A DNA stretch of 64,000 nt from Paraferrimonas sedimenticola. Its GTDB lineage: Bacteria; Pseudomonadota; Gammaproteobacteria; Enterobacterales; Shewanellaceae. Below the pieces are notes generated by a model. The model ran no database searches. It was not told the DNA's origin and saw only the letters and a list, made by a program, of their open reading frames with translations. Shown one piece after another: positions 21,763-31,508 of this stretch (the stretch's first letter is position 1; every line of letters starts with the position of its first letter). The position numbers and the translations under genes are program-made. Where the stretch lies: positions 186,001 to 250,000 of the forward strand of contig NZ_NRIR01000002.1 of the NCBI RefSeq assembly GCF_002282855.1, read 5' to 3'.

Positions 21763-22182
21763 TTACGACTCTTTAGATTTTGCGTCACCAGTGCTTTCTG
21801 CTTTGGCATCGCTTGCGGCGGGCGTGTCGCTTACCGAAGCTGAGCCTGCCGGTGCAGGGCTAGCTGATGCAGGGGTGTCTGAGCTTTCTTGGTAGGGGCG
21901 GTTAACTGATTGAGCCGCGGACTTAAGTTCGTCCAGCGAGTTTTGTAGGTCTGGAGACAAGTCTTTCAGGCCTTTGTTTTCCGCCTTCTTCAAATCTGAA
22001 TGCAGCTGTTCGAGCTTGAGTTCAGATTCAAGTTCAGATTTCACCGAGGAGGCCATGCGCTTGATACTGCCTAGAGTGCGGCTAATTGACCGCACCGCAG
22101 TGGGCAAACGCTCGGGGCCAAGTACGATCAGCGCCAACACAGCGATGATCAGTAGCTCCATGAAACCTATGCCATCGAACAT
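21763..22182 (-). CDS. tatB: Sec-independent protein translocase subunit TatB
   Basis: The N-terminal membrane helix starts [20 protein letters not shown] and carries the LGPERLP hinge typical of TatB. An amphipathic helix and a Ser/Ala/Pro/Lys-rich disordered tail follow, 139 residues in all. With TatC it forms the receptor for folded Tat substrates. It starts six bases after tatA. Confidence 0.96.
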   Translation of the reverse strand: MFDGIGFMELLIIAVLALIVLGPERLPTAVRSISRTLGSIKRMASSVKSELESELKLEQLHSDLKKAENKGLKDLSPDLQNSLDELKSAAQSVNRPYQESSDTPASASPAPAGSASVSDTPAASDAKAESTGDAKSKES

Positions 22183-22188
22183 ATGCGA

Positions 22189-22416
22189 TTAAGCCTGTTC
22201 TTTGTTCTTGGTAGCAGTCTCGTCAGCGTTTTCTTTCTTGGCGCTGGCGTTTTCAATGGCTTCCGGCTCTTTCTTGTCTTCGTCAGACATGGCTTTCTTG
22301 AAGCCTTTCACTGCGCCACCCAAATCACCGCCAATGCCGCGAAGTTTCTTGGTGCCGAACAGCAGGATGACGATCACGGCCACGATCAGTAGTTGCCAGA
22401 TTCCGATATTACCCAT
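22189..22416 (-). CDS. tatA: Sec-independent protein translocase subunit TatA
   Basis: This 75-residue protein has a short membrane helix, the FG hinge in [12 protein letters not shown], an amphipathic helix [14 protein letters not shown] and an acidic/basic tail. It is the pore-forming subunit of the Tat system. First of the tatABC set, 48 bases after ubiB. Confidence 0.96.
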   Translation of the reverse strand: MGNIGIWQLLIVAVIVILLFGTKKLRGIGGDLGGAVKGFKKAMSDEDKKEPEAIENASAKKENADETATKNKEQA

Positions 22417-22464
22417 GGTATTGCCTCTTTAACTTCGAATCGAAGATGCTTGTATCGTTACTTT

Positions 22465-24114
22465 CTAAAGTTTATCGCTAGACGGTCTGGAAAACCATCC
22501 CCACAACGCAAACACGCCTGAGATGACCGCCAGAGCAATAGCAGGGCCTAGTGTACCTTCTTGTATAGATAAAACGCTGGCACAGATCACTAAAACGCCG
22601 CTCACTGCCAGCAGAAAGTAACTTTTGTGTTGTTGACGCTTGTATTCTAGGTAACGAGCTAACAGTTGTTTCTGTTGTGTGAGCAGGTTTTGCCCCATTT
22701 TGAGATTGTCGTATATCAGATCCGGCATCTCTGGAAGCTTTTCCATAAACTCAGGCAAGCGCTCACCGAGCTTGTCTGCGGTGGCTTTTAAACCGGTTTG
22801 GGATTTCATCCATTCCTCCAAAAAGGGCTTGGCGGTGGCCCACAAATCGAGCTGAGGGTAGAGCTGACGGCCTAACCCTTCCACGTACAATAAGGTTTTT
22901 TGCAGCAGCACCAATTGGGGCTGAACCACGATATCAAAGCGTCTGGCGGTTTTGAACAAGTCTAACAGCACTTGGCCAAAGGATATTTCCGCCAGAGGTT
23001 TGTCTGCCAGCGGTCGGCACACCTCTTCAATGGCCGCTTCAAAAGCGCCGATATCAGTTGACGATGATACCCAGCCAGAGCGAATGTAAAGCTGAGCGAT
23101 GCGCTTATAATCTTGGTTGAAAAACGCCAGAAAGTTACCCGCTAGATAACGCTTGTCCTCTTCACTGAGTTGACCAACGATGCCGCAATCTATGCCTATG
23201 TACTGAGGGTCCTCCGGAGTTTCACGACTGACAAAGATGTTGCCCGGGTGCATGTCTGCGTGAAAGAAGTTGTCGCGGAACACTTGGGTGAAAAACACTT
23301 CCACACCGCGCTCGGCCAGCAACTTAAAGTTAGTACCCTGAGCTTTTAGTTGCGGGATGTCGGTGACGGGAATGCCATTGATGCGCTCCATTACCAACAA
23401 ACGTTCGCGGCTGAACTCTGGATAAATGCGCGGTATATAGAGCGCAGGTGAGTCGATGAAGTTGTTTCTGAGCTTGGTGGCGTTTACTGCCTCAAGGCGC
23501 AAGTCGAGCTCCGCCATGATGGTTTGACGATAATCTTCTACCACTTCTACAAGACGCAGTCGGTGTGCATCCGGTAGCAAGGCCTGGCCTAATTTAGCGA
23601 CCGATTGCATCAACTCAATGTCCGCTTTGACGCTCTTTTCCACATTGGGGCGCAGTATCTTGAGTACCACGGGCGCTTCGGTGTGCTTGAGTTTGGCGGT
23701 GTGAACTTGGGAAATAGAGGCGCTGGCGAGCGGCTTTGGGTCAAACTCGTCAAATAGGCTGTTAATGCCTGCGCCCAGTTGTTGCTCTATCGCCTCTATG
23801 GCCAATTGGCTATCAAAGGGTGGGACTTGGTCTTGCAGCTGACTTAAGTGCTCGGCCCAGTCGTCATCGAGAAGATCGCGACGGGTAGACAGCATCTGTC
23901 CGAATTTGATGTGGACCGCGCCAAGGGACTGCATCGCTAGTTTTACTTTCTCAGCGGCTGGCTTGTCGGGGTGTTGGTCTTGTAGCCAAAACAGGCAAGC
24001 GCGCAGTGGCGAGAACCACCAAGGCTTTAAGCGCGCGGGTAAAAGCTTGTCCAAGCCGTGATGCAAAGCGGTGGCCAACACCTGATAGGCGCGTTTGACG
24101 CTGGCTAAGCTCAT
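22465..24114 (-). CDS. ubiB: UbiB, ADCK/ABC1-type atypical kinase for ubiquinone synthesis
   Basis: UbiB is a membrane-bound ATPase/kinase-like protein that supports ubiquinone production. Family marks are the KxGQ segment ([15 protein letters not shown]), the Ala-rich loop ASASISQVH in place of the usual glycine loop, ADMHPGNIF for the catalytic loop and IGIDCGIVG for the metal-binding Asp. Two hydrophobic helices form the C-terminus. Length 549, as in E. coli. It lies between ubiJ and tatA, the E. coli order. Confidence 0.96.
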   Translation of the reverse strand: MSLASVKRAYQVLATALHHGLDKLLPARLKPWWFSPLRACLFWLQDQHPDKPAAEKVKLAMQSLGAVHIKFGQMLSTRRDLLDDDWAEHLSQLQDQVPPFDSQLAIEAIEQQLGAGINSLFDEFDPKPLASASISQVHTAKLKHTEAPVVLKILRPNVEKSVKADIELMQSVAKLGQALLPDAHRLRLVEVVEDYRQTIMAELDLRLEAVNATKLRNNFIDSPALYIPRIYPEFSRERLLVMERINGIPVTDIPQLKAQGTNFKLLAERGVEVFFTQVFRDNFFHADMHPGNIFVSRETPEDPQYIGIDCGIVGQLSEEDKRYLAGNFLAFFNQDYKRIAQLYIRSGWVSSSTDIGAFEAAIEEVCRPLADKPLAEISFGQVLLDLFKTARRFDIVVQPQLVLLQKTLLYVEGLGRQLYPQLDLWATAKPFLEEWMKSQTGLKATADKLGERLPEFMEKLPEMPDLIYDNLKMGQNLLTQQKQLLARYLEYKRQQHKSYFLLAVSGVLVICASVLSIQEGTLGPAIALAVISGVFALWGWFSRPSSDKL

Positions 24115-24137
24115 TGAGACTCCCTGTAAACTGATGT

Positions 24138-24743
24138 CTAGCGCGACACCAGCTGTTTTATTTTTTGTTCTAGTGTTGCAGTGGCTTGCTCGAGTTGAGT
24201 CACTTGCTGGCGAAATCCGGAAAACTCAGCTTTACCAGGTGCAAGCTTGGCTTCGTCGCTCAGCCAGTTTTTAAGCTGCATGCTGGCACCGCTTTGGAAG
24301 CGACTGCCTTTGTGGCGCAGTTCAGCAAACAAGCCGCCGAGCTTATGCGCTGCTGGGTCGCCGACTAAAGCGGCGATGGGCGCTAGCCAGTCGATATCCA
24401 AGCGTTTGAGTTGGTTGGCAAAACTTTGCAATACGTTTAGGTCACCAATCAAAGCCACTTGCTCTTGTTTGATAAGTTCCATCAAACGGTTGCCATCGGA
24501 AAGGGCCTGCGCTTGGGTAAGCGGCAGGCTTACTGACACATCCGGAGTATCACCGTATTGGCTCAGCAAACTCACTCCATTGGCGCGAGGAATAACGAAC
24601 AGCGGCCAAGTCAGCTCTTTGAGCTTGAGCTCGATCACTTTGCCGCTTGCCCCTTCAAACAAAGGACCCTGGCCTCTGTGCTGCGCAAGCGCAGTGTTGA
24701 TGGCGTGTTCTAGTACTTCGCACGCCAAATTGGCAGCTAGCAT
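24138..24743 (-). CDS. ubiJ: Ubiquinone biosynthesis accessory factor UbiJ (SCP2 domain)
   Basis: The N-terminal half (about 1-110) is an SCP2-like lipid-binding domain, and the end is a coiled coil (about 165-201, [17 protein letters not shown]). UbiJ binds ubiquinone intermediates and helps organise the soluble Ubi complex. Its ATG overlaps the ubiE stop by one base (TAATG), so it is coupled to ubiE. Sequence is less conserved than its neighbours; position is the strongest evidence. Confidence 0.9.
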   Translation of the reverse strand: MLAANLACEVLEHAINTALAQHRGQGPLFEGASGKVIELKLKELTWPLFVIPRANGVSLLSQYGDTPDVSVSLPLTQAQALSDGNRLMELIKQEQVALIGDLNVLQSFANQLKRLDIDWLAPIAALVGDPAAHKLGGLFAELRHKGSRFQSGASMQLKNWLSDEAKLAPGKAEFSGFRQQVTQLEQATATLEQKIKQLVSR

Positions 24744-25498
24744 TAGAACTTATAGCCTCGGTGCAATGCGACTACACCATTGGTCATATTGATGTAATCG
24801 GTTTGGTCAAAACCCGCCTCGTCCATCATTTGCTTGAGCGTGTCTTGGTCCGGGTGCATGCGAATCGACTCAGACAGATACTCGTAGCTGCCGGAATCAT
24901 TGGCGATCATCGACCCCATTTTGGGGATTACTTTGAAGCTGTAGAAGTCGTAAGCCTTTCGCATCATCTCATTGGTTGGCTTGGAGAATTCCAAGATCAA
25001 CAACTTGCCGCCCGGTTTTAGAACGCGAAGCATAGAGCGCAATGCCGCGTCTTTGTCGGTTACGTTGCGCAGTCCAAAGGCGATAGTAATGATGTCAAAT
25101 TGGTTATCAGGGAAGGGCAGTGCTTCCGCGTTGGCTTGAACGTAGCGAATATTAGACACAAAACCCTGGTTGCGAAGTTTGTCACGGCCAACTTTCAGCA
25201 TGGAATCGTTGATGTCAGCCAGAATCACTTGGCCGCTATCGCCAACGATTTGAGAGAACTTAGCGGACAGGTCGCCAGTACCGCCAGCGATGTCGAGGAT
25301 TTTCATCCCAGGGCGCGCTGCGGCGGATTCAATGGTGAATCGCTTCCACAGACGGTGTACGCCAAAGGACATCACGTCGTTCATAATGTCGTACTTTGAG
25401 GCGACCGAGTGGAATACATCGGCGACCAGTTCTTCTTTTTTCTCGCTTTCTACGGTTTTGTAACCGAAGTGGGTTTTGTCTTGCTTATCGTTTGCCAT
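24743..25498 (-). CDS. ubiE: Ubiquinone/menaquinone C-methyltransferase UbiE
   Basis: UbiE is the SAM-dependent C-methyltransferase of both ubiquinone and menaquinone synthesis. The 251-residue protein has the family opening [17 protein letters not shown], the SAM-binding motif [11 protein letters not shown], and [13 protein letters not shown] and [12 protein letters not shown] blocks. AGGA lies 11 bases before the ATG. It begins the long minus-strand block that runs through tatABC to hemB. Confidence 0.97.
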   Translation of the reverse strand: MANDKQDKTHFGYKTVESEKKEELVADVFHSVASKYDIMNDVMSFGVHRLWKRFTIESAAARPGMKILDIAGGTGDLSAKFSQIVGDSGQVILADINDSMLKVGRDKLRNQGFVSNIRYVQANAEALPFPDNQFDIITIAFGLRNVTDKDAALRSMLRVLKPGGKLLILEFSKPTNEMMRKAYDFYSFKVIPKMGSMIANDSGSYEYLSESIRMHPDQDTLKQMMDEAGFDQTDYINMTNGVVALHRGYKF

Positions 25499-25617
25499 AT
25501 GGCAAATATCCTTTGGTTTTCCACTTTACTCGAAGGCAAAGAGTGGCGGTAAATTCGTGACTCAAACTTTGCGCATTACATCATATGCACACAATAGAAT
25601 AAATCTCTTAGCCCGGC

Positions 25618-26643
25618 TTATTCGCCACAGGTCATGTTTCGACTACGCACAAAGGCCAAAATTAGTTCGGCCAAGGCTTGTCCAACCGAGCGCAGTCCGG
25701 CTTGTAACCCCTCCGGTGCGCAAGCCGGTGCCCCTTCGGCAAGGTGCAAATAAGCGACATCCGGTTGGCGTGCTAAGCGGCTGATGCCATACAAGACATC
25801 GTTCAGTGGAATACTGGCAATGGTGCTCGCTGACGAGGGCATACCATTGATGACATCCAAATCCACCTCAAGCGCTAACGGTGCCGATTGCGCTAAACAA
25901 GCTTCGACCTGCTCAAGTGCCGCCTCCAAGCTTTGCTCGCGACGCTGCCAAATCGATTGATAACTATAGAATTTGGCATTGTGGGCACTCAATTGTTCCA
26001 AGCTGGCCTGAGAATTTTTCGATTCGTGCAGTCCGACTACGTGATACTGATCCAGATAACCCTTTTCTGCGGCGTAACTAAAGCCATTGCCGCTGTGGCG
26101 CCCCTCTAACGGTCGAAAATCCGAGTGGGGGTCGAAGTTAACACTGTTAACCGCGCGACCTAGGGCTTGTGAACTGGCTTGCAGTAACGGCAGTGCGTTG
26201 TTGTGACCGCCACCAATTACGATGGGCGTGATACCGGCTTCAATCACGGGTTGAACCGCACGAGTCACACGGCGATCGAGTTCGGCCACTGCCAGTCTGA
26301 GTTGTTCGGTACTGGCTTGTGCGGGCAAGCTCATAGCGTCGATGCTGCCCAGTACCATGATTTCACTGCCATCGAGGAACTGATTTGACTGCAGGTTAGC
26401 CAACTGGGTCAGTGCTGCCTGCCAGGCTTGATCCGCGCCGCCGCGGCCTAGGTTGGCGCGCGGGCCGTGATCTTCATTGATGCCTATCAGGGCAAAGCGC
26501 ACGCCGGAGTCCAACGCCTGGCTTAGAGCCTGTTGCAGATCGGGGCATTGGTTAGACGGGGTGTGCATGCGCTGACCCAAGTGAATTTCGCCCGCTCGAG
26601 TTTGGACAAAGTGCTCTAGTGTGTGGCTATTGGCTAGTTGCAT
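25618..26643 (-). CDS. Ureohydrolase family protein (formimidoylglutamase-like)
   Basis: The protein belongs to the arginase/agmatinase/formimidoylglutamase family of dinuclear Mn hydrolases. Metal-ligand motifs appear in order: GGGHNN, NFDPHSDFRP (DxHxD) and EVDLDV (DxD). The usual SxDxDxxDP is partly changed. Length 341 and GGGHN favour a formimidoylglutamase (HutG)-like activity, but no other hut gene is nearby, so the substrate is uncertain. A GGAAG ribosome site precedes the ATG. It follows rraA with a weak hairpin between. Confidence 0.78.
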   Translation of the reverse strand: MQLANSHTLEHFVQTRAGEIHLGQRMHTPSNQCPDLQQALSQALDSGVRFALIGINEDHGPRANLGRGGADQAWQAALTQLANLQSNQFLDGSEIMVLGSIDAMSLPAQASTEQLRLAVAELDRRVTRAVQPVIEAGITPIVIGGGHNNALPLLQASSQALGRAVNSVNFDPHSDFRPLEGRHSGNGFSYAAEKGYLDQYHVVGLHESKNSQASLEQLSAHNAKFYSYQSIWQRREQSLEAALEQVEACLAQSAPLALEVDLDVINGMPSSASTIASIPLNDVLYGISRLARQPDVAYLHLAEGAPACAPEGLQAGLRSVGQALAELILAFVRSRNMTCGE

Positions 26644-26659
26644 ATGGCTTCCCTACAAC

Positions 26660-26685
26660 GCAAAACAGGCCGTTAGAACGGCCTG
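26660..26685 (-). terminator. Possible weak terminator after rraA
   Basis: The stem caggccgtt/aacggcctg is perfect with a very short loop and is followed leftward by TTTTG only. It may act as a partial terminator between rraA and the ureohydrolase gene. Confidence 0.4.
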
Positions 26686-26703
26686 CTGTTTGCTTGATTC
26701 AGC

Positions 26704-27189
26704 TTATTCTATGTCTAGTGGATCTGGTGACAAAATGATACCGGTACTATCGGCATACAAATGGTCATCGGGTAAAAAAGTCACGCCGCCAAAATTGACC
26801 GGTACATCGCCCTCACCAAAGCCCAAGCTCTCGGCGCCAACCGGAATAGACGCAATCGCCTGAATGCCTAGTTCGAGGTCTTCCAAGGCGTCGACATCGC
26901 GCACACAGCCATAAACTACGACGCCTTCCCAGCCATTTTCTAGTGCCACTTCCGCCAGTTGGGCGTCAAAGATGGCGCGACGCAAGGAACCGCCGCCGTC
27001 GATCAACAAGACTCGTCCATTGCCAGGAGTCGCCACCACTTCGCTGATCAAACTTATGTCTTCAAAGCACTTAATGGTTGAAATAGCGCCGCCAAAAGAG
27101 GTGATACCACCGAAGTTGGAGAACATTGGCTCCACCACGTCGACGCGCTCTGGGTACATGTCGCAAAGTTCAGAAGTGTTGTATTGCAT
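26704..27189 (-). CDS. rraA: Regulator of RNase E activity A
   Basis: RraA binds RNase E and inhibits mRNA decay. The 161-residue protein tracks E. coli RraA closely: [32 protein letters not shown], the phosphate-binding [13 protein letters not shown] and the C-terminal [16 protein letters not shown]. The ATG at 27189 has GGAG about eight bases before it; the frame extends 12 codons upstream without support. Confidence 0.96.
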   Translation of the reverse strand: MQYNTSELCDMYPERVDVVEPMFSNFGGITSFGGAISTIKCFEDISLISEVVATPGNGRVLLIDGGGSLRRAIFDAQLAEVALENGWEGVVVYGCVRDVDALEDLELGIQAIASIPVGAESLGFGEGDVPVNFGGVTFLPDDHLYADSTGIILSPDPLDIE

Positions 27190-27282
27190 AAGACGGCTCC
27201 GTGCGGGTGTAACACCCATGGTCAAAGGTCGCTGATGGCAAGTATATCGCTGATTTGTAAAAAGGAAAGTACGATTGGCCAG

Positions 27283-27663
27283 TTATGGGGTGTACTTAGC
27301 AACAATGTCGATCAGCGGCTCGCGCGAGCCCTTTTCGGCGCGTAAGCGAGCTAGGTAGGCCTGCCACATATCCGCTTGATTGCGGCCCATATCCAATAGC
27401 AATTCCCAAGAATAAATGCCTGAGTCGTGCCCATCGTCAAATACCAACTTCACTGCGTAATGGCCAACCGGCTCGATTTTGTCGATGTTGACCATTTTTT
27501 TGTGGGTCACCAAAATCGGATTACCGTGCTGGTGGACTTCCGCAGAAGGCGAGTGGACTCGCAAGAACTCACAGCTGAGTTGGTGCTGCTCGTCGTTATC
27601 AAATTGAACTTCCAGAATTCGCGATTGGCGTTTGAGCTTAATCGCCGTGGCTTTTACCGTCAT
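27283..27663 (-). CDS. DUF971 domain protein
   Basis: This 126-residue protein is a stand-alone DUF971 domain, the fold found at the N-terminus of gamma-butyrobetaine hydroxylase. It shows LSCEFLRVHSPSAEV near residue 30 and the GHYAVKLVFDDGHDSGIYSW signature in the second half. The domain is often encoded beside hslU in gammaproteobacteria; here a transporter on the other strand lies between. No function is established. Confidence 0.85.
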   Translation of the reverse strand: MTVKATAIKLKRQSRILEVQFDNDEQHQLSCEFLRVHSPSAEVHQHGNPILVTHKKMVNIDKIEPVGHYAVKLVFDDGHDSGIYSWELLLDMGRNQADMWQAYLARLRAEKGSREPLIDIVAKYTP

Positions 27664-27803
27664 GGTTTCACTCGATTTTTTTGTCTGAGGCTTAAATTGT
27701 ACGGTGCTATCACTCGGTTAGCCAATTCTAGTGCCTTGATTCGGAAAACCGTGTGAACTCTGCGCAGAAAAGTCGCTAATTTAGTCATTTCTGGTTAAAA
27801 GTC

Positions 27804-27823
27804 AGCGTGAACTACCTCACATA
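27804..27823 (+). promoter_or_regulatory. Candidate CRP-binding site upstream of the DASS transporter
   Basis: CGTGA (27806-27810), six bases, TCACA (27817-27821) matches TGTGA-N6-TCACA at nine of ten positions. It lies about 100 bases before the transporter start, a normal place for CRP activation. No clear -10 box was identified, so the site remains a candidate. Confidence 0.5.
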
Positions 27824-27921
27824 AATCTGCAGCAGCGTTTGTCGAATTGCGTCAGTTAAGGCACTTTTGTGACACCCAAAGCGCAACAAGCACTTAACAA
27901 GCACGCAAAGGAATTATGGTT

Positions 27922-29313
27922 ATGGAAGCAACCAATACAGTGTCTTCGACCCAGCTGCTCGCGACCAACAGCGCTGAGCCAAAACCCAGCATATTGCTGG
28001 CTGCTATCGTTTTGTTTTTTGCTCTACTCAATTTTTTGCCTTTTGAACAGGGCATTAACCAAGGTTTAGCGCTATTGAGTTTTGCCGCCTTGCTGTGGCT
28101 CACCGAAGCCATTCACATCAGTTTGACCGCTATTTTAATCCCCATACTTGCAGTGTTCATGGGAATTTTTGATACCACCAAGGCTCTGAGTAATTTCGCC
28201 AACCCTATCATTTACCTGTTCTTTGGTGGCTTTGTGATAGCGGCGGCATTGCACAGCCAAGGAATTGACCGCTTGATTGCCCGCAAAGTGCTTACGCTAT
28301 CAAAGGGTAATCTCGCCACTGCCTGCTTGGTACTTTTCGGCGTAACCGCAGGCCTTTCCATGTGGATAAGTAACACTGCCACCGCTGCGATGATGTTGCC
28401 GCTAGCGTTAGGCATATTGAATCAGCTAGAGGGAGAGAACAAAGGCCGCACCTATGTCTTCGTATTACTCGGTATCGCCTATTCAGCCAACATTGGTGGC
28501 ATTGGTACTTTGGTTGGCTCGCCGCCTAATGCGATTGCCGCGGCCCAAGCGGGCATCAGTTTTAGTGAATGGCTTGAGTTTGGCTTAATTGCCGTCGTCA
28601 TCCTTTTGCCTTTGATGTTGTTGGCATTATTTTGGGCGGTGAAACCGGACTTGCAACAAAGGTTCGAGCTTGCGCAAGAGGCCACAGAACTAACCGCATC
28701 GGCCAAACTGACTCTACTGATTTTCTTAGCGACAGTAGTTTGCTGGATATTCTCCAAACCGATTGCTCAAGCACTTGGTGGCATCGCTAAATTCGACACC
28801 ATTGTCGCGCTTTCGGCTGTCGTGCTGCTCGGTGGTCTCAAGCTGGTCGAGTGGAAGAAAATTGAAAACACCACAGATTGGGGCGTGCTGGTGCTATTTG
28901 GCGGTGGTCTGACGCTAAGCGGCGCGCTCAAAGCCACAGGCACCAGCGTCTTTTTGGCGCATGGCGTTATGGAGCTATTTGGCTCATTTCACGTGGCGCT
29001 GTTTGTTTTGGTGCTCATCTTCTTTGTGATCATGCTGACCGAGTTTGCCTCTAATACCGCAAGCGCTGCCTTGTTAATACCAGTGTTTGCAGCTATTGCT
29101 GAGGGGCTTGGAGTGTCGGCGGTAATGCTGTCTGTGATCATTGGTATGGCTGCCTCTTGCGCCTTTATGTTGCCAGTTGCCACGCCACCCAATGCCATTG
29201 TCTACGGCTCGGGGTTCATCAAACAAAGTCAAATGATGCGAGTCGGTTTGGCGATCAATCTGTTGGCTCTGGTGGGGCTTTTTGCGATAGCCAATCTGTT
29301 CTGGGAGCTCTAA
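27922..29313 (+). CDS. SLC13/DASS family sodium:dicarboxylate-type transporter
   Basis: A polytopic inner-membrane protein of 463 residues with the two inverted-repeat signatures of divalent anion:Na+ symporters: SNTATAAMMLP with GTLVGSPPNAI in the first half, and ASNTASAALLIP with ATPPNAIVYGSG in the second. These SNT and PPN motifs bind substrate and sodium. The substrate is probably a C4-dicarboxylate or citrate. The ATG at 27922 is nine bases after AAGGA; the one at 27916 is only three away. A candidate CRP site upstream fits carbon-source control. Confidence 0.9.
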   Translation: MEATNTVSSTQLLATNSAEPKPSILLAAIVLFFALLNFLPFEQGINQGLALLSFAALLWLTEAIHISLTAILIPILAVFMGIFDTTKALSNFANPIIYLFFGGFVIAAALHSQGIDRLIARKVLTLSKGNLATACLVLFGVTAGLSMWISNTATAAMMLPLALGILNQLEGENKGRTYVFVLLGIAYSANIGGIGTLVGSPPNAIAAAQAGISFSEWLEFGLIAVVILLPLMLLALFWAVKPDLQQRFELAQEATELTASAKLTLLIFLATVVCWIFSKPIAQALGGIAKFDTIVALSAVVLLGGLKLVEWKKIENTTDWGVLVLFGGGLTLSGALKATGTSVFLAHGVMELFGSFHVALFVLVLIFFVIMLTEFASNTASAALLIPVFAAIAEGLGVSAVMLSVIIGMAASCAFMLPVATPPNAIVYGSGFIKQSQMMRVGLAINLLALVGLFAIANLFWEL

Positions 29314-29352
29314 CTAGAAGGGTTTATCGCCGGCATTTGGTCAGCGATGAAC

Positions 29353-29382
29353 CAAAAAAAGCCCTCAGATTGGCTGAGGGCT
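29353..29382 (-). terminator. Intrinsic terminator of hslVU
   Basis: The 9-bp stem agccctcag/ctgagggct is followed, reading leftward, by seven T. There is no T-run on the plus strand, so the DASS gene is not stopped here by the same means. Confidence 0.88.
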
Positions 29383-29395
29383 GATGACGCTAGCA

Positions 29396-29425
29396 TAGGT
29401 GTTACAGAATTAGGTGTTACAGAAT
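29396..29425. repeat. 15-bp tandem duplication spanning the hslU stop codon
   Basis: The unit taggtgttacagaat occurs twice in a row (29396-29410 and 29411-29425). It covers the last codons and stop of hslU. Since 15 is a multiple of three, the first stop is unchanged and a second in-frame stop follows. Confidence 0.85.
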
Positions 29426-30745
29426 AAAGCGAGATAAATCTTCGTTTTCCACCAGGTTGTTTAGGTGCTGGTTGACGTAGTTGGCATCGATTGTGATGCT
29501 TTCATCACCGCGATCACCCGCTGAATAGGAAATCTCTTCCATCAGTTTTTCCATGACAGTGTGCAAACGACGAGCACCGATGTTTTCGGTGGTTTCGTTA
29601 ACCTGCCAGGCAGCCTCAGCAATACGCGTGATACCGTCTTCGGTGAAGCTCAAACTCACCCCTTCAGTGCCCATCAGAGCCACTTGTTGCTCGGTGAGTG
29701 AGGCATCGGGCTCGGTCAAAATGCGCTTGAAGTCGTTGGCAGACAGCGCATCCAACTCAACTCTAATCGGCAGACGACCCTGTAGCTCAGGGATCAAATC
29801 CGATGGCTTGGCCATTTGGAACGCACCTGAAGCGATAAACAAAATGTGGTCGGTTTTGACCATGCCGTGCTTGGTGGACACGGTTGAGCCTTCGACCAGT
29901 GGCAGCAAGTCGCGTTGCACGCCTTCGCGTGACACGTCAGGACCCGAGGTGTCGCCACGCTTACAAATCTTGTCGATTTCATCGAGGAAAACGATACCGT
30001 TTTGCTCAACCAATTCGATGGCTTGCTCTTTTAAGTCATCTTGGTTGACCAGCTTAGCGGCTTCTTCTTCCACCAACTCTTTAAAGGCGTCTTTGATTTT
30101 CATGCTGCGACGCTTGGCCGCCGGCTGATTCATGTTAGAGAACATGTTTTGCAGCTGGGAGGTCATCTCTTCCATGCCCGGAGGCGCCATGATCTCCACA
30201 CCCATCGGCTTTTGCGCGATGTCGATGTCGATGGTTTTGTCGTCTAGCTTGCCCTCGCGCAGCTTTTTGCGAAACGCTTGGCGAGTACTGGAATTACTGG
30301 CTTGCTCGTCTTGGCCCCAGTTGTCTTTTGGCGGCGGCAGCAGGGCGTCGAGAATGCGTTCTTCGGCCATTTCTTCGGCGCGGAACTGATGCTTTTTCAT
30401 TTGCAGCTCGCGAGTCAACTTGACCGCTGAATCGGTGAGATCGCGAATGATCTGCTCAACTTCTTTACCCACATAGCCCACTTCAGTGAACTTAGTCGCT
30501 TCCACCTTAATAAAAGGCGCGTTGGCTAGCTTGGCTAAGCGGCGAGCGATTTCGGTTTTACCGACACCGGTGGGGCCGATCATCAAAATGTTCTTTGGGG
30601 TCACTTCTTGGCGCAGCTCTTCGTTGAGCTGCATGCGACGCCAGCGGTTGCGCAGTGCAATCGCTACGGCCTTTTTGGCGCCCTGCTGGCCAATGATGTG
30701 CTTATCCAACTCGTGGACAATTTCTCTGGGTGTCATTTGCGACAT
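29417..30745 (-). CDS. hslU: ATP-dependent protease ATPase subunit HslU
   Basis: HslU (ClpY) is the AAA+ unfoldase that feeds HslV. At 442 residues it has the N-terminal [16 protein letters not shown], Walker [16 protein letters not shown], the pore motif GYVG, the intermediate I domain (about 110-245), Walker [11 protein letters not shown] and the C-terminal tail LSRFIL that docks into HslV. The ATG at 30745 matches E. coli; the frame runs 28 codons further into hslV and is not used. Gap to hslV is 28 bases. Confidence 0.97.
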   Translation of the reverse strand: MSQMTPREIVHELDKHIIGQQGAKKAVAIALRNRWRRMQLNEELRQEVTPKNILMIGPTGVGKTEIARRLAKLANAPFIKVEATKFTEVGYVGKEVEQIIRDLTDSAVKLTRELQMKKHQFRAEEMAEERILDALLPPPKDNWGQDEQASNSSTRQAFRKKLREGKLDDKTIDIDIAQKPMGVEIMAPPGMEEMTSQLQNMFSNMNQPAAKRRSMKIKDAFKELVEEEAAKLVNQDDLKEQAIELVEQNGIVFLDEIDKICKRGDTSGPDVSREGVQRDLLPLVEGSTVSTKHGMVKTDHILFIASGAFQMAKPSDLIPELQGRLPIRVELDALSANDFKRILTEPDASLTEQQVALMGTEGVSLSFTEDGITRIAEAAWQVNETTENIGARRLHTVMEKLMEEISYSAGDRGDESITIDANYVNQHLNNLVENEDLSRFIL

Positions 30746-30773
30746 AGTGCTTTCTCTTTTGCTGACAGACGGA

Positions 30774-31298
30774 CTAGTAGTCCAGCTGTTCGATTGTCTT
30801 GTGCTGATTGGTGAATACGCAGATATCACCAGCGATGGTCAGTGACTTCTCGGCAATTTCACGAGCGCTGAGTTCGGTATTTTCAAGCAGAGCCAGTGCC
30901 GAGGCTTGGGCGTAGTTGCCGCCAGAGCCAATCGCAATCAAGTCGTGCTCAGGCTGAACCACGTCACCATTACCTGTGATGATTAGGCTGGCTTCTTCGT
31001 TAGCAACTGCCAACAAGGCTTCGAGTTTGCGTAGCATGCGATCGGTGCGCCAGTCTTTGGCCAGCTCTACCGCGGCCTTGGTGAGATGACCTTGGTGCAT
31101 TTCTAGTTTGGCTTCAAAGCGTTCGAATAGGGTGAAGGCATCAGCAGTACCGCCGGCGAATCCCGCCAGCACTTTGCCGTTGTAAAGACGTCGAACTTTG
31201 CGGGCGTTGCCCTTCATGACGGTGTTGCCTAAGGAGACTTGGCCGTCGCCTGCGATAACCACTTGGTTGTTGCGGCGTACTGAAACTATGGTCGTCAC
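30774..31298 (-). CDS. hslV: ATP-dependent protease peptidase subunit HslV
   Basis: HslV (ClpQ) is the proteasome-like threonine peptidase of the HslUV complex. After removal of the initiator residue the catalytic Thr is exposed (TTIVSVRR). [16 protein letters not shown] and [14 protein letters not shown] are conserved. The 174-residue protein starts at GTG 31298 with AGGA seven bases upstream. A strong sigma-32 promoter lies about 50 bases before it, so hslVU is a heat-shock operon here as in E. coli. Confidence 0.97.
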   Translation of the reverse strand: MTTIVSVRRNNQVVIAGDGQVSLGNTVMKGNARKVRRLYNGKVLAGFAGGTADAFTLFERFEAKLEMHQGHLTKAAVELAKDWRTDRMLRKLEALLAVANEEASLIITGNGDVVQPEHDLIAIGSGGNYAQASALALLENTELSAREIAEKSLTIAGDICVFTNQHKTIEQLDY

Positions 31299-31348
31299 GT
31301 GTGTATCCTCATATGGTGTTAGCGACGTGCATGCCGCGTTTAATAACT

Positions 31349-31377
31349 ATATGGGGCAGGACTTTTGGCTTTTCAAC
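31349..31377 (-). promoter_or_regulatory. Sigma-32 heat-shock promoter of hslVU
   Basis: Read leftward: GTTGAAA (31377-31371), 14 bases, CCCCATAT (31356-31349). The consensus is CTTGAAA, 13-15 bases, CCCCATNT, so only the first base differs. Confidence 0.88.
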
Positions 31378-31508
31378 CCTAGCTCAGATTTTGATGCTGT
31401 TTTGGTGAGGATCCACGCCGTCGCAAAGCTGTGGGCTAGCATCGGCGTGTTTTGTATTAGTGGCGGTTGCCCTGGTTGGCAGTTGCGGGGTTGGTCGTTA
31501 ACAGCCGC

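Noticed and set aside
24247-24792. 181-codon open frame opposite ubiJ and the end of ubiE
   Set aside because: Shadow frame across a translationally coupled gene pair; composition is low-complexity Ser/Leu.
29314-29352. Separate plus-strand terminator for the DASS transporter gene
   Set aside because: The hairpin at 29360-29382 has its T-run only for the minus strand; no other stem was seen here.
29553-30128. 191-codon open frame opposite hslU
   Set aside because: Ser/Thr-rich shadow of a conserved AAA+ gene; no start signal or motif.
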